From: Chitinophagales bacterium
GTDB taxonomy: Bacteria; Bacteroidota; Bacteroidia; Chitinophagales; Saprospiraceae
Direction: 5' to 3'
NCBI GenBank assembly: GCA_013299105.1
Contig: JAAFJY010000041.1
Location: 1-59,027 of the forward strand
Length of the DNA: 59,027 bases
Below are positions 16,411 through 27,249 of this stretch, one piece after another (within the stretch, counting starts at the first letter, position 1; each line of letters starts with the position of its first letter). A model generated the notes under the pieces. That model saw only the letters and a program-made list of their open reading frames with translations. It was not told the origin of the DNA and searched no databases. The position numbers were made by a program, and so were the translations under genes.

Positions 16411-17461
16411 ACAAAAACCTTTCTGGATCAAATTGCTGAACTGGGAGTATTGGCCCACTTTGGCTTTTTACTGGCCGATGTTTGTATATGGGCCTTGGCT
16501 GGCCCTGCGTACAGGGCATTCCTGTTTTTTTACGGCGGCCAATCCAGGCATCAAAGCCGGAGGATTGGGTTTGGAATCTAAATACGCCACCCTGCAACTC
16601 CTGCCAGCGCATTTGCGCCCCAAATCAATCTTGTTGAAACAAAGTCAGCGCCCGCAGGCACAAGAACTTGCTGTTTTGCTGGCTGAAAATGGCTTGAATT
16701 TTCCACTGGTATCAAAACCAGACATTGGCTTTAGGGGGCTTTTGGTACAAAAAAACGATACGATTGAAGAACTCTTGGCTTACCTGGAGCACTACCCATT
16801 GGACATTATCATCCAAGAATTTCTGAACTACCCAGAGGAAGTCGGAGTGCTATACTATCGCTACCAAAACGAGCAAAAAGGGCATATTTCTTCAGTGACC
16901 CAAAAAGAATTTTTGTACGTCGAGGGAGACGGGCAAAGCAGTGTGCGTGACTTGGTAGCCGCCAAACCCCGTGCGCTTTTGCAAACCGAACGGCTGGAAA
17001 CAACCCATGCCGAGGTTTTGGATCAAGTACCTCAAAAAGGCCAGAAGGTCAATCTGGGAGTGATCGGCAACCACTCCAAAGGCACCCTTTTTCTCAATGC
17101 CAACCACCTCATCGACGAGGAACTCATCCGTACTTTTGACCAGCTTGCGGACCAAATCAAGGGCTTCAATTATGGCCGTTTCGACCTCAAGTGCAGCAGC
17201 TTTGAAGATTTGAAAAAGGGCCAACACTTCAAAATCATCGAGCTCAATGGCGTTTGTTCTGAGCCTACCCATATTTACGACCAAAGATTCATGAACTACT
17301 TTTCCGCCGTTGGGGTGATCCTTAAACAGTGGACCATCGTGCAAAAAATAGCTAAAATGAACCACCAACGCGCTGGCGCTGCCTTCATGCCTACGGGGGA
17401 GATGCTGCGATCCTTGGCTTGGTTGCGAGCATACCAGCGACGAATTGCGGAGATGGGGTAA
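16388..17461 (+). CDS. ATP-grasp domain protein (D-Ala-D-Ala ligase-like)
   Basis: A 357-residue protein. The N-terminus has LLNWEYWPTLAFYWP and FFTAANPGIKAGGLGLESK, a signature of an uncharacterised ATP-grasp family. The ATP-grasp core follows, with FPLVSKPDIGFRG, IIQEFLNYPEEVGVLYYR and the metal-binding KIIELNGVCSEPTHIYD. These imply ATP-dependent carboxylate-amine (or thiol) ligation. The start at 16388 lies inside the preceding gene; no later start would keep the conserved WxYWP block. The substrate is unknown. Co-translation with the NRDE gene suggests a shared role. Confidence 0.8.
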   Translation: MDWWNHTKQKPFWIKLLNWEYWPTLAFYWPMFVYGPWLALRTGHSCFFTAANPGIKAGGLGLESKYATLQLLPAHLRPKSILLKQSQRPQAQELAVLLAENGLNFPLVSKPDIGFRGLLVQKNDTIEELLAYLEHYPLDIIIQEFLNYPEEVGVLYYRYQNEQKGHISSVTQKEFLYVEGDGQSSVRDLVAAKPRALLQTERLETTHAEVLDQVPQKGQKVNLGVIGNHSKGTLFLNANHLIDEELIRTFDQLADQIKGFNYGRFDLKCSSFEDLKKGQHFKIIELNGVCSEPTHIYDQRFMNYFSAVGVILKQWTIVQKIAKMNHQRAGAAFMPTGEMLRSLAWLRAYQRRIAEMG

Positions 17462-17469
17462 AAAATGAA

Positions 17470-17489
17470 CCCAAACCTATAAATTTGGG
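17470..17489. promoter_or_regulatory. Palindrome at the start of the Crp/Fnr gene
   Basis: CCCAAA and TTTGGG arms separated by 8 A/T-rich bases end 2 bp before the ATG of the regulator gene. A TANNTTTG-like box (17480-17487) overlaps it. A twofold-symmetric site at this place could be an autoregulatory operator; this is inferred from position only. Confidence 0.35.
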
Positions 17490-17491
17490 AA

Positions 17492-18073
17492 ATGCAAATC
17501 GAAAAAATCCTCAAAACCGCTTTTGATCCCTACTTTCAGGCTCCTATCGAAGCCTGGAAATCATTCGCCGATTTGGGTGAAGTCGTCGATGTTAAAAAAG
17601 ACCAGGTCTTGAAACGAAATGGAAGTACTGAGAAATTCCTGAGCTTCATCCTTCAAGGTAGCGGAGGCATCTTGCTTTGGAACAACAACAATTTCGTGTG
17701 TATCGACCTGTGTTATGAAGCTGAGTTTTTTGGCGATTACCTGTCTTTTTTGACCCAAAGCCCTTCGCCGCTGGAAGTTGTTAGTTTTGAGCAGTCGAAA
17801 ATTTTCAGGATTTCCAAGTCCAATTTTGACAAAATGAGTGCGGATACCGATTATGGAAACAAAATTTGCCGCTTTGCTGCCGAGGCCCTTTTTATCCACA
17901 AACAAGCACAGCAAATTGATATTTTGACCAAAACTGCTGCCGAACGTTATGCTGAATTGCAAACCCGGCAGCCGCAAGTCATCCAACGCACACCTCAAAA
18001 ACACATCGCTTCTTACCTCGGCATCACGCCACAGAGTTTAAGCCGCATTAGAAAAAAATTAGCGGAGCATTAG
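17492..18073 (+). CDS. Crp/Fnr family transcriptional regulator
   Basis: A 193-residue protein. The first 120 residues are a cyclic-nucleotide-binding-type beta-barrel (GEVVDVKKDQVLKRNGS, LCYEAEFFGDYLSF), although the PRAAL-type phosphate cassette is not conserved, so cAMP binding is doubtful. The end carries a winged helix (QKHIASYLGITPQSLSRIRK). This matches the Bacteroidota Crp group that acts through unknown ligands. It lies 30 bp after the ATP-grasp gene and could regulate that pair. No Fe-S cysteine cluster of Fnr type is seen. Confidence 0.9.
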   Translation: MQIEKILKTAFDPYFQAPIEAWKSFADLGEVVDVKKDQVLKRNGSTEKFLSFILQGSGGILLWNNNNFVCIDLCYEAEFFGDYLSFLTQSPSPLEVVSFEQSKIFRISKSNFDKMSADTDYGNKICRFAAEALFIHKQAQQIDILTKTAAERYAELQTRQPQVIQRTPQKHIASYLGITPQSLSRIRKKLAEH

Positions 18074-18140
18074 TTACCATAGGATAATTGAGAACAGCAC
18101 TTGGAGCCAGACTTTTGCCCCCACAAAATTTGGTATCACC

Positions 18141-18839
18141 ATGAAAATGTTCTTCACGTTACTCATCATTGGCATTGCAACCACGTGCTTGTTGACCGCC
18201 AATCGCCTACTAAGTTTGCTTGATGTACAAATCCATCCGAACAATTTCATCAATGGCCTGGCTAAATACCAGGTTTATGCTTTGATCGTAAGTTTAATTG
18301 CTGCCTTGGTTACAATTTGGCTTAATCCGGTCGGTAGAGCCTTCCTTGGCATTGGAGACTTGCAGGTGATCGCTGAAAAGGAAAAATGGCTGGGCATCAA
18401 TGGCGGAGCAACTTGGCGGAGCAATGGCCTTCAGTTGCTAGTGTTCATCAGCCTAGCTACGGGCATATTCATGTTTTTGGGGCTACAGTACACCAATAGC
18501 CTGCATACCTTTCAATGGTCCTTTGTGCCTTGGGTGCTTTTGTTCTCGGCTACCAATGCCCTGAGTGAGGAATTGATTTTTCGTTTTTGCCTGATCACCG
18601 GGCTGAACGGGGAATGCTCCAAATTGACGATTTTGGTGTTGTCGGCCATTCTTTTTGGCTTGCCCCACTATTATGGCAATCCGGGCGGGCCGGTGGGCGT
18701 GATTATGTCAGGGGTATTGGGTTATATTCTTTGCAAAGCCAGCATCGAAACAAGGGGCTTGTCAATTGCCTGGGGCATTCATTTCGTGCAGGATGTGATT
18801 ATTTTTTTGGCGGTGATGATGATGAATGTACGGAGTTGA
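18141..18839 (+). CDS. CPBP family intramembrane protease
   Basis: A 232-residue protein with about six hydrophobic segments. The catalytic motifs of the CPBP/Rce1 family are visible: SEELIFRF (Glu-Glu and Arg), FGLPHYY (His) and GIHFVQD (His/Asp) near the C-terminus. Such proteases cleave prenylated or other membrane substrates in some systems; most bacterial members have unknown targets. It stands alone after the regulator gene and is convergent with purA across a hairpin. Confidence 0.85.
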   Translation: MKMFFTLLIIGIATTCLLTANRLLSLLDVQIHPNNFINGLAKYQVYALIVSLIAALVTIWLNPVGRAFLGIGDLQVIAEKEKWLGINGGATWRSNGLQLLVFISLATGIFMFLGLQYTNSLHTFQWSFVPWVLLFSATNALSEELIFRFCLITGLNGECSKLTILVLSAILFGLPHYYGNPGGPVGVIMSGVLGYILCKASIETRGLSIAWGIHFVQDVIIFLAVMMMNVRS

Positions 18840-18862
18840 AATGCTTGCACCTTAACATAGGT

Positions 18863-18898
18863 GATCAAAGCTGTGCGCACAGGGCCCCAGCTTTGATC
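18863..18898. terminator. Bidirectional hairpin between CPBP and purA
   Basis: GATCAAAGCTG and its exact complement CAGCTTTGATC form an 11-bp stem with a 14-base loop. It lies between two convergent stops (18839 and 18911), which fits a shared terminator. There is no long T-tract. Confidence 0.7.
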
Positions 18899-18910
18899 CT
18901 ACTGTATATT

Positions 18911-20389
<1,479 letters not shown>

Positions 20390-20523
20390 AAAGAACAACG
20401 CGGTCCCTTAGGTCTCCTAAGTCATATGATTAGGCATTCCAGCCCATGAAATTTCTTTATTTTTTCCGGGGCTAAAGGTACGGCTTTTTGTGTAAGACTA
20501 TCCTATAAAAAGGTTCATTTTTT

Positions 20524-20686
20524 GTAAAAGCTTAGCCTGCTCCCATTTCGGCCCAAAAAGGCCGTTTTTCCGTGATCCTTCTCCACTTTTTGTGAAGGTA
20601 GCACCTGCTACCCCCACAAAAAGTAGGCTCGGCTGACGAAAAACCGTCATCTTTTTTGTCTCGAAACCGCTAGCCTAAGTTTTTAC
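20524..20686. repeat. Foldback element F1, large copy
   Basis: A nested palindrome. Outer arms are GTAAAAGCTTAGCCTGC (20524) and GCTAGCCTAAGTTTTTAC (20669). The inner arms at 20583-20603 and 20606-20627 share CACTTTTTGTG and GGTAGCA with only two bases between them. On the minus strand the two inner mismatches become G-U pairs, so RNA from that strand could fold completely. The outer arms match those of the small hairpin at 46084-46127. No gene is seen in 20401-20765. Confidence 0.65.
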
Positions 20687-20765
20687 CATTTTTTAACAAA
20701 TGGAACTTGCTACCCGTTATGCTGGTTATTAGGATGGATACTCAAGCTTCACAAACTGTTGTTTC

Positions 20766-21140
20766 ATGGACCGCGAACAAATGATCCAAGCTTACCTGGA
20801 TGCTTACAATCAATGCGATGTAGCTAAAATGGTGCAGCATTTTGCTGAAAACCTGGTGTTTGAAAACATCCAAAATGGAGAGATCACCATGACCTTAAAC
20901 GGCTTGGTGGAATTCAAACAACAAGCCGAACAAGCCAAAAGCTACTTTTCAGAACGCGAGCAAAAAATCATCAGCGTTAAACATACAGGTACAAGCAGCG
21001 AAGTTGAGATCGCCTACCAGGCAGTATTGGCGATGGATTTTCCGAATGGCATGAAGAAAGGCCAGGTTTTAGAATTGACCGGGAAGTCAGTTTTTGAGTT
21101 TGCAGGGGATCAAATCATCAAGTTGAGCGATATTAGTTGA
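20766..21140 (+). CDS. SnoaL/NTF2-like protein
   Basis: A 124-residue protein. The start MIQAYLDAYNQCDVAKMVQHFAENLVFE and the later beta-rich half, ending SVFEFAGDQIIKLSDIS, follow the NTF2-like cone fold used by SnoaL cyclases and many small binding proteins. The family contains both enzymes and ligand binders, so no reaction can be assigned. It stands alone, 85 bp or more from the next gene. Confidence 0.75.
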   Translation: MDREQMIQAYLDAYNQCDVAKMVQHFAENLVFENIQNGEITMTLNGLVEFKQQAEQAKSYFSEREQKIISVKHTGTSSEVEIAYQAVLAMDFPNGMKKGQVLELTGKSVFEFAGDQIIKLSDIS

Positions 21141-21233
21141 ACTTAATCGCCAAAATCAGCGGTGGTCATTTAGGCGTAAAATTGCCTGGATTGGCTTTCC
21201 CGTCGCTCCTACCTTGCGGGGAAATTGTTGCTT

Positions 21234-22322
21234 ATGCCTAGACGGAAAGCCATCGACAATGACGCCTTGTTCAAGGAACTCATCTCTGATTACTTCCCTG
21301 AATTTGTGTTCTTCGCCAACCCTGAGTTATTCGAAGCAATTGATTGGAGCCAGGGTTTCGAGTTCCTGGAACAAGAAATGATCAATGCGCTCAAGGGGCG
21401 GTTTCGACAAAAAAACAAACGTCGATTCACCGATAAGCTGGTCAAAGTATACCTCAAATCGGGTGCAATACTCTTCATCTTCGTACACATCGAAATTCAG
21501 CACAAGCCAGAGGAAAATTTTCCAGAGCGGATGTTGGAATACCGCTATTTCATCAAAATGAAGTACGGACAGGACGACGTTTCAGCCTACGCCGTTTTCA
21601 CGGGTGACCCACCGGATGAAAGTAAGCTGTATTACGAAAAAGATACCTTTGGCACCAGCATGAAGTACCACTATACCAGCCTGATTGCCGCTAACATGGA
21701 TGAAGCAACTCTGATTGCAATGAAACATAACGCGGTGGCCCTGGCTATGCTGGCAGCGAAATATGCGTATGAGAGCAAAGGAAATCCCTCTTTGCGTTTG
21801 CAGTACAAAAACAAACTGGCGGATTTGATTCAAGCAGCAGGAATCGACGTTGACAAGTTCTGGAAACTCATTATCTTTGTAAAGGATTTTGTGAATTTAC
21901 CTAGAACTTATGAGCTGGATTTTCTAAAGTATCATGAGTCTTTAATCTTTTCAACAGAAGAAAAAATGACAATATCACAAGGAACCAAGGAAATGGCAAC
22001 TCGCTTTTACAAACACGCTTATGGGTACAATCCTGAGGCCGAAAAGAAGAAGATGGAACGCGAGCTCAAATTAGAACAAGCCAAAGCAGAAGAGGAACGT
22101 GCTAGAGCGGAGCAGGAAAGTATTAGAGCCGAAGAGGAGCGTATTAGAGCAGAAGAAGAACGTGTTAGAGCGGAAATCGAAAGACAACAACGTCACCAAA
22201 TCATCCTTAACATGTACCACCACGCAAAAATGGAAGTGGCCCAAATAGTAATGGTAACTGGTGTTGAGGAAGAAGAGGTGTTGGCTATTCTATCAGCAGC
22301 ACAAGAAGAGGAAGACAACTAA
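21234..22322 (+). CDS. Rpn-like PD-(D/E)XK family protein with coiled-coil tail
   Basis: 362 residues from ATG 21234 (a TTG lies 9 bp upstream). The first 250 residues resemble the Rpn/YhgA-like transposase-derived nuclease family: FPEFVFFANPELFE, then RRFTDKLVKVYLKSG and FVHIEIQHKPEENFPERMLEYR, which supply the Asp and the E-x-Q core. Residues of about 285-330 are a highly charged heptad run with a repeated RAEEER unit, a long coiled coil built from near-identical DNA repeats. Relatives promote DNA recombination. It lies just before an AddA-like helicase gene on the same strand. Confidence 0.82.
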   Translation: MPRRKAIDNDALFKELISDYFPEFVFFANPELFEAIDWSQGFEFLEQEMINALKGRFRQKNKRRFTDKLVKVYLKSGAILFIFVHIEIQHKPEENFPERMLEYRYFIKMKYGQDDVSAYAVFTGDPPDESKLYYEKDTFGTSMKYHYTSLIAANMDEATLIAMKHNAVALAMLAAKYAYESKGNPSLRLQYKNKLADLIQAAGIDVDKFWKLIIFVKDFVNLPRTYELDFLKYHESLIFSTEEKMTISQGTKEMATRFYKHAYGYNPEAEKKKMERELKLEQAKAEEERARAEQESIRAEEERIRAEEERVRAEIERQQRHQIILNMYHHAKMEVAQIVMVTGVEEEEVLAILSAAQEEEDN

Positions 22323-22393
22323 AGGAGAATTTTTAAACATACTCTTCCGAAAACCTTGCCCAAGGCCCCAACTTTTCGGACCTTGCGAGTCTA

Positions 22394-25300
22394 ATGCTCA
22401 ATATCAAAATCATCTCGGCAGGCGCGGGCAGTGGAAAAACCTTTCGACTTACCCAAGAAATGGTCACTTTGCTCCAAGGTGAGGTGCGCGCCAGTGGTAT
22501 CATTGCCACCACTTTTACCCAAAAAGCAGCTGCCGAGTTGCAAGAAAGGGTGCGGGTAAAACTCCTCCAGGAAGGGCTCTACCAACAAGCCGAAGACCTG
22601 AGCAATGCCCTCATTGGCACGGTACACAGCCTGGGGGTCAAGCTCTTGCAGCGTTTTGCTTACGAGGCTGGGGTGTCGCCTCAAGTAAGCATCATCGCCG
22701 ACGAAGACCAACTCTTGCTATTCAATCAATCCCTGGCAGCCGTATTGAGTGAAGAACGGGTGGAAACCATGACCCGACTCAGCGAACGCCTGGGCTTGGC
22801 CACCAACGAGTATTTTGACTGGCGCAAAGAAGTGATGGGCCTCACCGAAGTAGCCCGCGCCAACGCCTTCGGACCGGAAGTCTTGGACCGCAGTCGCCAA
22901 CGTTCTTTTGCCCTTTTCCAAGAATTTCTTGGCGCTGGAACAAATAATGCCCAACACCTGCCCGCCGAATTGGGCAGCCTGCTCAGTAGCACCATCGAAG
23001 TGTTGGAAACCAATGCTGACGAGACCAAAATCACCAAAACCGACGCAGTCAAAGACCTCAAAAACCTGGAAAGGGAACTGGCCCTGCGCGGCGAACTGAA
23101 CTGGCGAGACTGGGCAAAATTGGGCAAAATCAAAGTGGGGGCCAAAAGCAAGGACGACATCACCGCCCTGCAGGAACTGGCCAATCGGCACGAAAGCCTG
23201 CCCCAGTTTCAGCGCGACATCCAGGCTTTTATCGACCATATTTTCGAACTGGCAACTGCCGCTTTGCACGAATTTGCCACCTACAAAAAACAACGGGGCC
23301 TGATTGACTACACCGATATGGAGGCCCTGATCCTCGACTTGCTCAGGAACGATCAGGTACGAGAAGTGCTGACCACTGAACTCGATTTGCTCTTGGTAGA
23401 TGAATTCCAGGACACCAGCCCGATCCAATTGGCTATTTTCCTGGAGCTGTCCAAACTTACGCCCCATTCCATTTGGGTGGGCGACCCCAAACAGTCGATT
23501 TATGGTTTTCGGGGAGCGGCACCGGAATTGATGCAGGCCATCATTGCCCAAACGGGTGGGGTGAAGCCGGAGGATGTGCAAACTTTTTCCTGGCGCTCCA
23601 GGGCCGATTTGGTGGAAGCTTGCAATGCCATTTTTACCCGCGCATTTACCGATTTGCCCCCTGAGCAAGTGGCGCTGATCCCGAAAAGACCAGAATTACC
23701 AGGCACGAAAATGGGCCAAGCCCTGAATTACTGGTTTTTTGAACCCGAACCCGATGAGGACGGCAAAAAAATCAACCGTACCCCTGGTCGGCCCTGGCTT
23801 GAAAACTGCATTGCTTTTCGCCTGCGGGAATGGCTGGACGAAGGAATTTGGATCAATTCGCGCAGCAAAGAGGGCGAATACCCGGCTTTGCCCGGCGATG
23901 TGGCCATCCTTTGCCGCAGCAACAAAGAATGTGCGATGGTGGCCGAAGCCCTCAATCGGGCGGGTTTGAAAGTGGCCATGTCGCGCATGGGTTTGCTGAA
24001 CACTGCTGAGGTCAAGCTGACTTTGGCCTGCCTGAAATACCTGCTTAACTACCACGATTCTCTTTCGGTGGCGGAGATTTTGTTCTTGGGCAGTGGCAAA
24101 AACATCGAAAACATCATCGACGAGCGCCTAGACTACCTTGAGTTGTACGAAAAAGGTGAAGTGACCAACCGCTGGGGCACCGATGATGGCCTGATCCGGC
24201 GATTGGATGAGCTGCGCATCGAAACCGCTGAATTGTCGAGCGCCGAGATCCTGACCTTGCTCCTGGAAGAACTGGACCTGCGCCGCAAAATCGCCGCTTG
24301 GGGCAAAACCCAACAGCGCCTAGATAACCTGGACGTGTTGCGCGCCTTGGCCTTGCAATACGAAGAAGCCTGCAACCGCTTGCAAGCCGCCGCCTCTTTA
24401 GGAGGATTTTTGCTCTGGCTCAACGAGCTTGAAGCCAGCGGCAAAGACCAACAAGCCGCAGGTCAAAGCGCTGCTGCAGTAAACGTGTTGACCTACCACC
24501 GCAGCAAGGGACTGGAGTGGCCCATCGTCATTTGCCACAACCTCGACAAAGACATCCGCGCCGAGCTCTGGGGCCTGGACTTGATGAACGAAAGCGATGA
24601 AGTGGACCTGCACAACATCCTGGGCAATCGCTGGCTGCGTTATTGGGTCAATCCCTACGAAAAACAGTACCAAAACACGCCCTTGGCCCGCCGCCTGGCC
24701 GAAAGCGAGCTGCAACTCAAAAAGAAGGCCAAGGCCATTGAAGAAGAAAACCGCCTGCTGTACGTGGGCCTCACCCGCGCCCGCGACTACCTCATTTTGC
24801 CCAGCACCAAAGACGGCACCAGTTGGCTCAACCGCGCCTGGCAGCAAGGCAAAGATGATTTGCCTACGCTGGACATCGACATGGATGAGTCGCCTTTTGA
24901 GTGGAATGGCCGGGTGATCCCGGTGGCACAGGAGAAAATCAGTTACCCCCGCGACTTCATCGCCCGCGACTTGCCCAACGAGGAGATTTTTTTTCAGGAA
25001 AAACGCGCCGGACGGCAAAGGCAAATACCCCTGTACATCGACACCTGGAGGGAAAACTTTACCGAACTCATCGCTCGCAGCAGTGTGGGCGAGAGCTTGT
25101 CCTACGCCAGCCCCTTGCACCCCGATTCGCTGCTGGCGGACATGAACCAAGTGGCCAAGGCCGCCAAAGCTTTTTTCCTCGCTTACCGCCCGGAGCAAGA
25201 CTTTGCTGAATTGGAAAAAGCGACGCAAGGGGTCCTGCAGCGCTTCCAGGTACATGAGTATTTGGAAGCCAAACAACTGCTGCCGCTGGGCAAAGCCTGG

Positions 25301-25603
25301 CATGCCTTGCTCGAAAAGCAGTTTCAGCAGCCTTTTTACCATTATAAATATGCATTGCGCAGTTGGCAAGGCCAGCGTTTGTTTGAACGGGAAATCGACT
25401 TGCTGTTGGAAACCGATCAGGGGCTAGTGATCATTCAATTTTCGAGTTACAGCGGCGAAGTGGGCCGTTGCCGCAACAAAGCCCAGGAATTGGCCCCGTT
25501 CCTCAGCTTGGCACGGGAAGGGGTGCAGCAGGTTTTTCAAGAGCCGCTGGTGCGGACCTATGTGCATTTTGTGTTGTTTGGGATGCTTTTGGAGGTTAGG
25601 TAA
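22394..25603 (+). CDS. UvrD/AddA-like superfamily 1 DNA helicase with degenerate nuclease domain
   Basis: A 1069-residue protein with all main SF1 helicase motifs: Walker A SAGAGSGKTFRL near residue 8, motif Ia FTQKAAAELQERV, Walker B LLVDEFQDTSPIQ, motif III WVGDPKQSIYGFRGA, motif V TYHRSKGLEWPIV and motif VI LLYVGLTRARDYL. The C-terminal 150 residues keep the order of an AddA/RecB nuclease domain (AWHALLEK, then REIDLLLETDQGLVII), but the D-x-K pair of the catalytic centre reads Q-F-S. No AddB gene lies next to it. It should unwind broken DNA ends; nuclease activity is doubtful. Confidence 0.9.
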   Translation: MLNIKIISAGAGSGKTFRLTQEMVTLLQGEVRASGIIATTFTQKAAAELQERVRVKLLQEGLYQQAEDLSNALIGTVHSLGVKLLQRFAYEAGVSPQVSIIADEDQLLLFNQSLAAVLSEERVETMTRLSERLGLATNEYFDWRKEVMGLTEVARANAFGPEVLDRSRQRSFALFQEFLGAGTNNAQHLPAELGSLLSSTIEVLETNADETKITKTDAVKDLKNLERELALRGELNWRDWAKLGKIKVGAKSKDDITALQELANRHESLPQFQRDIQAFIDHIFELATAALHEFATYKKQRGLIDYTDMEALILDLLRNDQVREVLTTELDLLLVDEFQDTSPIQLAIFLELSKLTPHSIWVGDPKQSIYGFRGAAPELMQAIIAQTGGVKPEDVQTFSWRSRADLVEACNAIFTRAFTDLPPEQVALIPKRPELPGTKMGQALNYWFFEPEPDEDGKKINRTPGRPWLENCIAFRLREWLDEGIWINSRSKEGEYPALPGDVAILCRSNKECAMVAEALNRAGLKVAMSRMGLLNTAEVKLTLACLKYLLNYHDSLSVAEILFLGSGKNIENIIDERLDYLELYEKGEVTNRWGTDDGLIRRLDELRIETAELSSAEILTLLLEELDLRRKIAAWGKTQQRLDNLDVLRALALQYEEACNRLQAAASLGGFLLWLNELEASGKDQQAAGQSAAAVNVLTYHRSKGLEWPIVICHNLDKDIRAELWGLDLMNESDEVDLHNILGNRWLRYWVNPYEKQYQNTPLARRLAESELQLKKKAKAIEEENRLLYVGLTRARDYLILPSTKDGTSWLNRAWQQGKDDLPTLDIDMDESPFEWNGRVIPVAQEKISYPRDFIARDLPNEEIFFQEKRAGRQRQIPLYIDTWRENFTELIARSSVGESLSYASPLHPDSLLADMNQVAKAAKAFFLAYRPEQDFAELEKATQGVLQRFQVHEYLEAKQLLPLGKAWHALLEKQFQQPFYHYKYALRSWQGQRLFEREIDLLLETDQGLVIIQFSSYSGEVGRCRNKAQELAPFLSLAREGVQQVFQEPLVRTYVHFVLFGMLLEVR

Positions 25604-25626
25604 TTATGGCGAATTCGCCATAATTA
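25601..25626. terminator. 26-bp perfect palindrome at the helicase stop codon
   Basis: TAATTATGGCGAA followed directly by its complement. The first three bases are the stop codon of the helicase gene. It has no loop and no T-tract, so it may serve as a cruciform-forming terminator or a protein site. Between it and 25800 I see nothing else. Confidence 0.5.
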
Positions 25627-25800
25627 AAGTTGAAATGCTTCTTTTCTGCTCAATAATATGCCAAAAACGAAGGTTTCCAATCCACAATTTCATAAGTCTT
25701 GTGGCACCCACGATTTTTGCTCCGCTTCATTTAGAACGTGACGCAGCACACCAGACAGGAGCACAGGTTAAACGAATTGTCAACATTAAGTCGATTCATC

Positions 25801-27036
25801 CTACTGATTTTCAAAAATCGCCTCTAATTGATTCAAATTGGTAGGCACTGCGCGGTATTTGCCTTGCAAGTAGTCTTTTTCAAATGAAGCATCATTGCGA
25901 ACCCCCTTGAACTCTGCCAAGGAGTACAACTCAGTAGCTCCATCATTGCCTTTTTGCGCAAAACATATTTGGTCTCTGCGCAGCAGATTTGCATCCAGCA
26001 GGTTGGAGTCATGGGTGATGAAAACGAGTTGGGCATTGCTTGTGTTAGTGGATGGAGAGTGGAAAAGTTCTACAATTTTTCGGGTGAGTTGGGGGTGAAG
26101 TTTGGAGTCGAATTCGTCAATGATTAAGGTGCCGCCCAGGTCAAGAGCAGTCAGAATTTGTGGACTGAGTGTGAAAAGTCTTTTGGTCCCTTCTGCTTCC
26201 TGGGCGAAGAGCACAAATGGGACAGTTTTAGTTTCGTTCTCTTCTTTAATATGTCGAATAGTCCAAATGATGCCATGTTCTAATTTGATTTCTTTTATGC
26301 TTGGATCAATTGCATTTAGAAATGATGTTACTTTGGTACTAAATTTAGGACTTTCCATTAGCTTAGCTATGCGTAATTCATCAAACTCAGGAGGAATTGG
26401 AACAAACTTAAGATGAATATAATTCCACAGATCCAGTATCAGACTGACATTAAAAGTTGCTAACAAGGTCAAATACAGGGTATTTTCCCTAAACAAAGGG
26501 GGCGTATTGGTGCCAGACATTGTCAATTGTTTATCCTTGGCCTCCTTTAACAAGGTTTCGTTCACGTCCAAGCTGTTGCCTTCACGGGTAAAGTAAAATC
26601 GTTCCCGTGCTCCTTTTTTCACATTAAGAGCCTTTCCAAACAGCCATTCTGAGACAATTTTTTCGCTGGTGGCTTCAAACCCATATCTAAACAACACATC
26701 GTCATAAACAAAAACGATCTGAAAGAAAGTAGGTTTCTTTAGGGTTTCACTGCTCAGTTGAAAGGGGAAAATACTAGTTTCCAGTATTTTCATGTCTTTC
26801 ACACAGTCTTCTACGATCATTCGCATTGAATTCATCGCTAGCCTCAAACCAGTTTTTCCACTCCCATTCGCCCCAAATAAAGCCTTGCTTTTCAACAAGC
26901 TCATTTGCTCATCTACCACTATCACATTGTCCTTGTCTAACTTGGGATTTTTAGCAGAAATTTTCGCTGTCCGCATTTGCAGGGTCTGGATTTCTTTAAA
27001 GGACCAAAAATTTCCTACGCTGAACTCGACTAGCAT
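25801..27036 (-). CDS. AAA family ATPase (AAA_15/OLD-like)
   Basis: A 411-residue protein. It begins MLVEFSVGNFWSFKEIQTL, the usual start of SMC/OLD-like ATPases, with Walker A FGANGSGKT at residues 55-62. The C-terminal part has a signature-like FTLSPQILTALDLGGT, Walker B LIIDEFDSKLHP and the H-loop FITHDSNLL. Such proteins often form two-gene defence modules with an RloB-like or HNH partner. No partner gene is next to this one, so it is solitary or its partner has been lost. Its first codon region is followed upstream by a 550-bp stretch without genes. Confidence 0.85.
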   Translation of the reverse strand: MLVEFSVGNFWSFKEIQTLQMRTAKISAKNPKLDKDNVIVVDEQMSLLKSKALFGANGSGKTGLRLAMNSMRMIVEDCVKDMKILETSIFPFQLSSETLKKPTFFQIVFVYDDVLFRYGFEATSEKIVSEWLFGKALNVKKGARERFYFTREGNSLDVNETLLKEAKDKQLTMSGTNTPPLFRENTLYLTLLATFNVSLILDLWNYIHLKFVPIPPEFDELRIAKLMESPKFSTKVTSFLNAIDPSIKEIKLEHGIIWTIRHIKEENETKTVPFVLFAQEAEGTKRLFTLSPQILTALDLGGTLIIDEFDSKLHPQLTRKIVELFHSPSTNTSNAQLVFITHDSNLLDANLLRRDQICFAQKGNDGATELYSLAEFKGVRNDASFEKDYLQGKYRAVPTNLNQLEAIFENQ

Positions 27037-27249
27037 AAATCGGGAATTTGTGATTTTTTCGCAAATTACGGATTTATAATCAGTTTTTTTGCTTTTTTAT
27101 TTCGTCTTTATCTATCCTTTGTATGTTATGCAAGTTTATGTCGTTTTCATTTCGGTCAAAAATAGCATGTCCTTACATGAAATCTCCCCATTGTGCTTTC
27201 CAGTCATACCTTGTTAATCTAAGGGGCGACAAAAAAAATTCTTCATTTT

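Noticed and set aside
22718-23668. A 316-codon minus-strand open frame
   Set aside because: It is antisense to the helicase gene, whose motifs run through this stretch.
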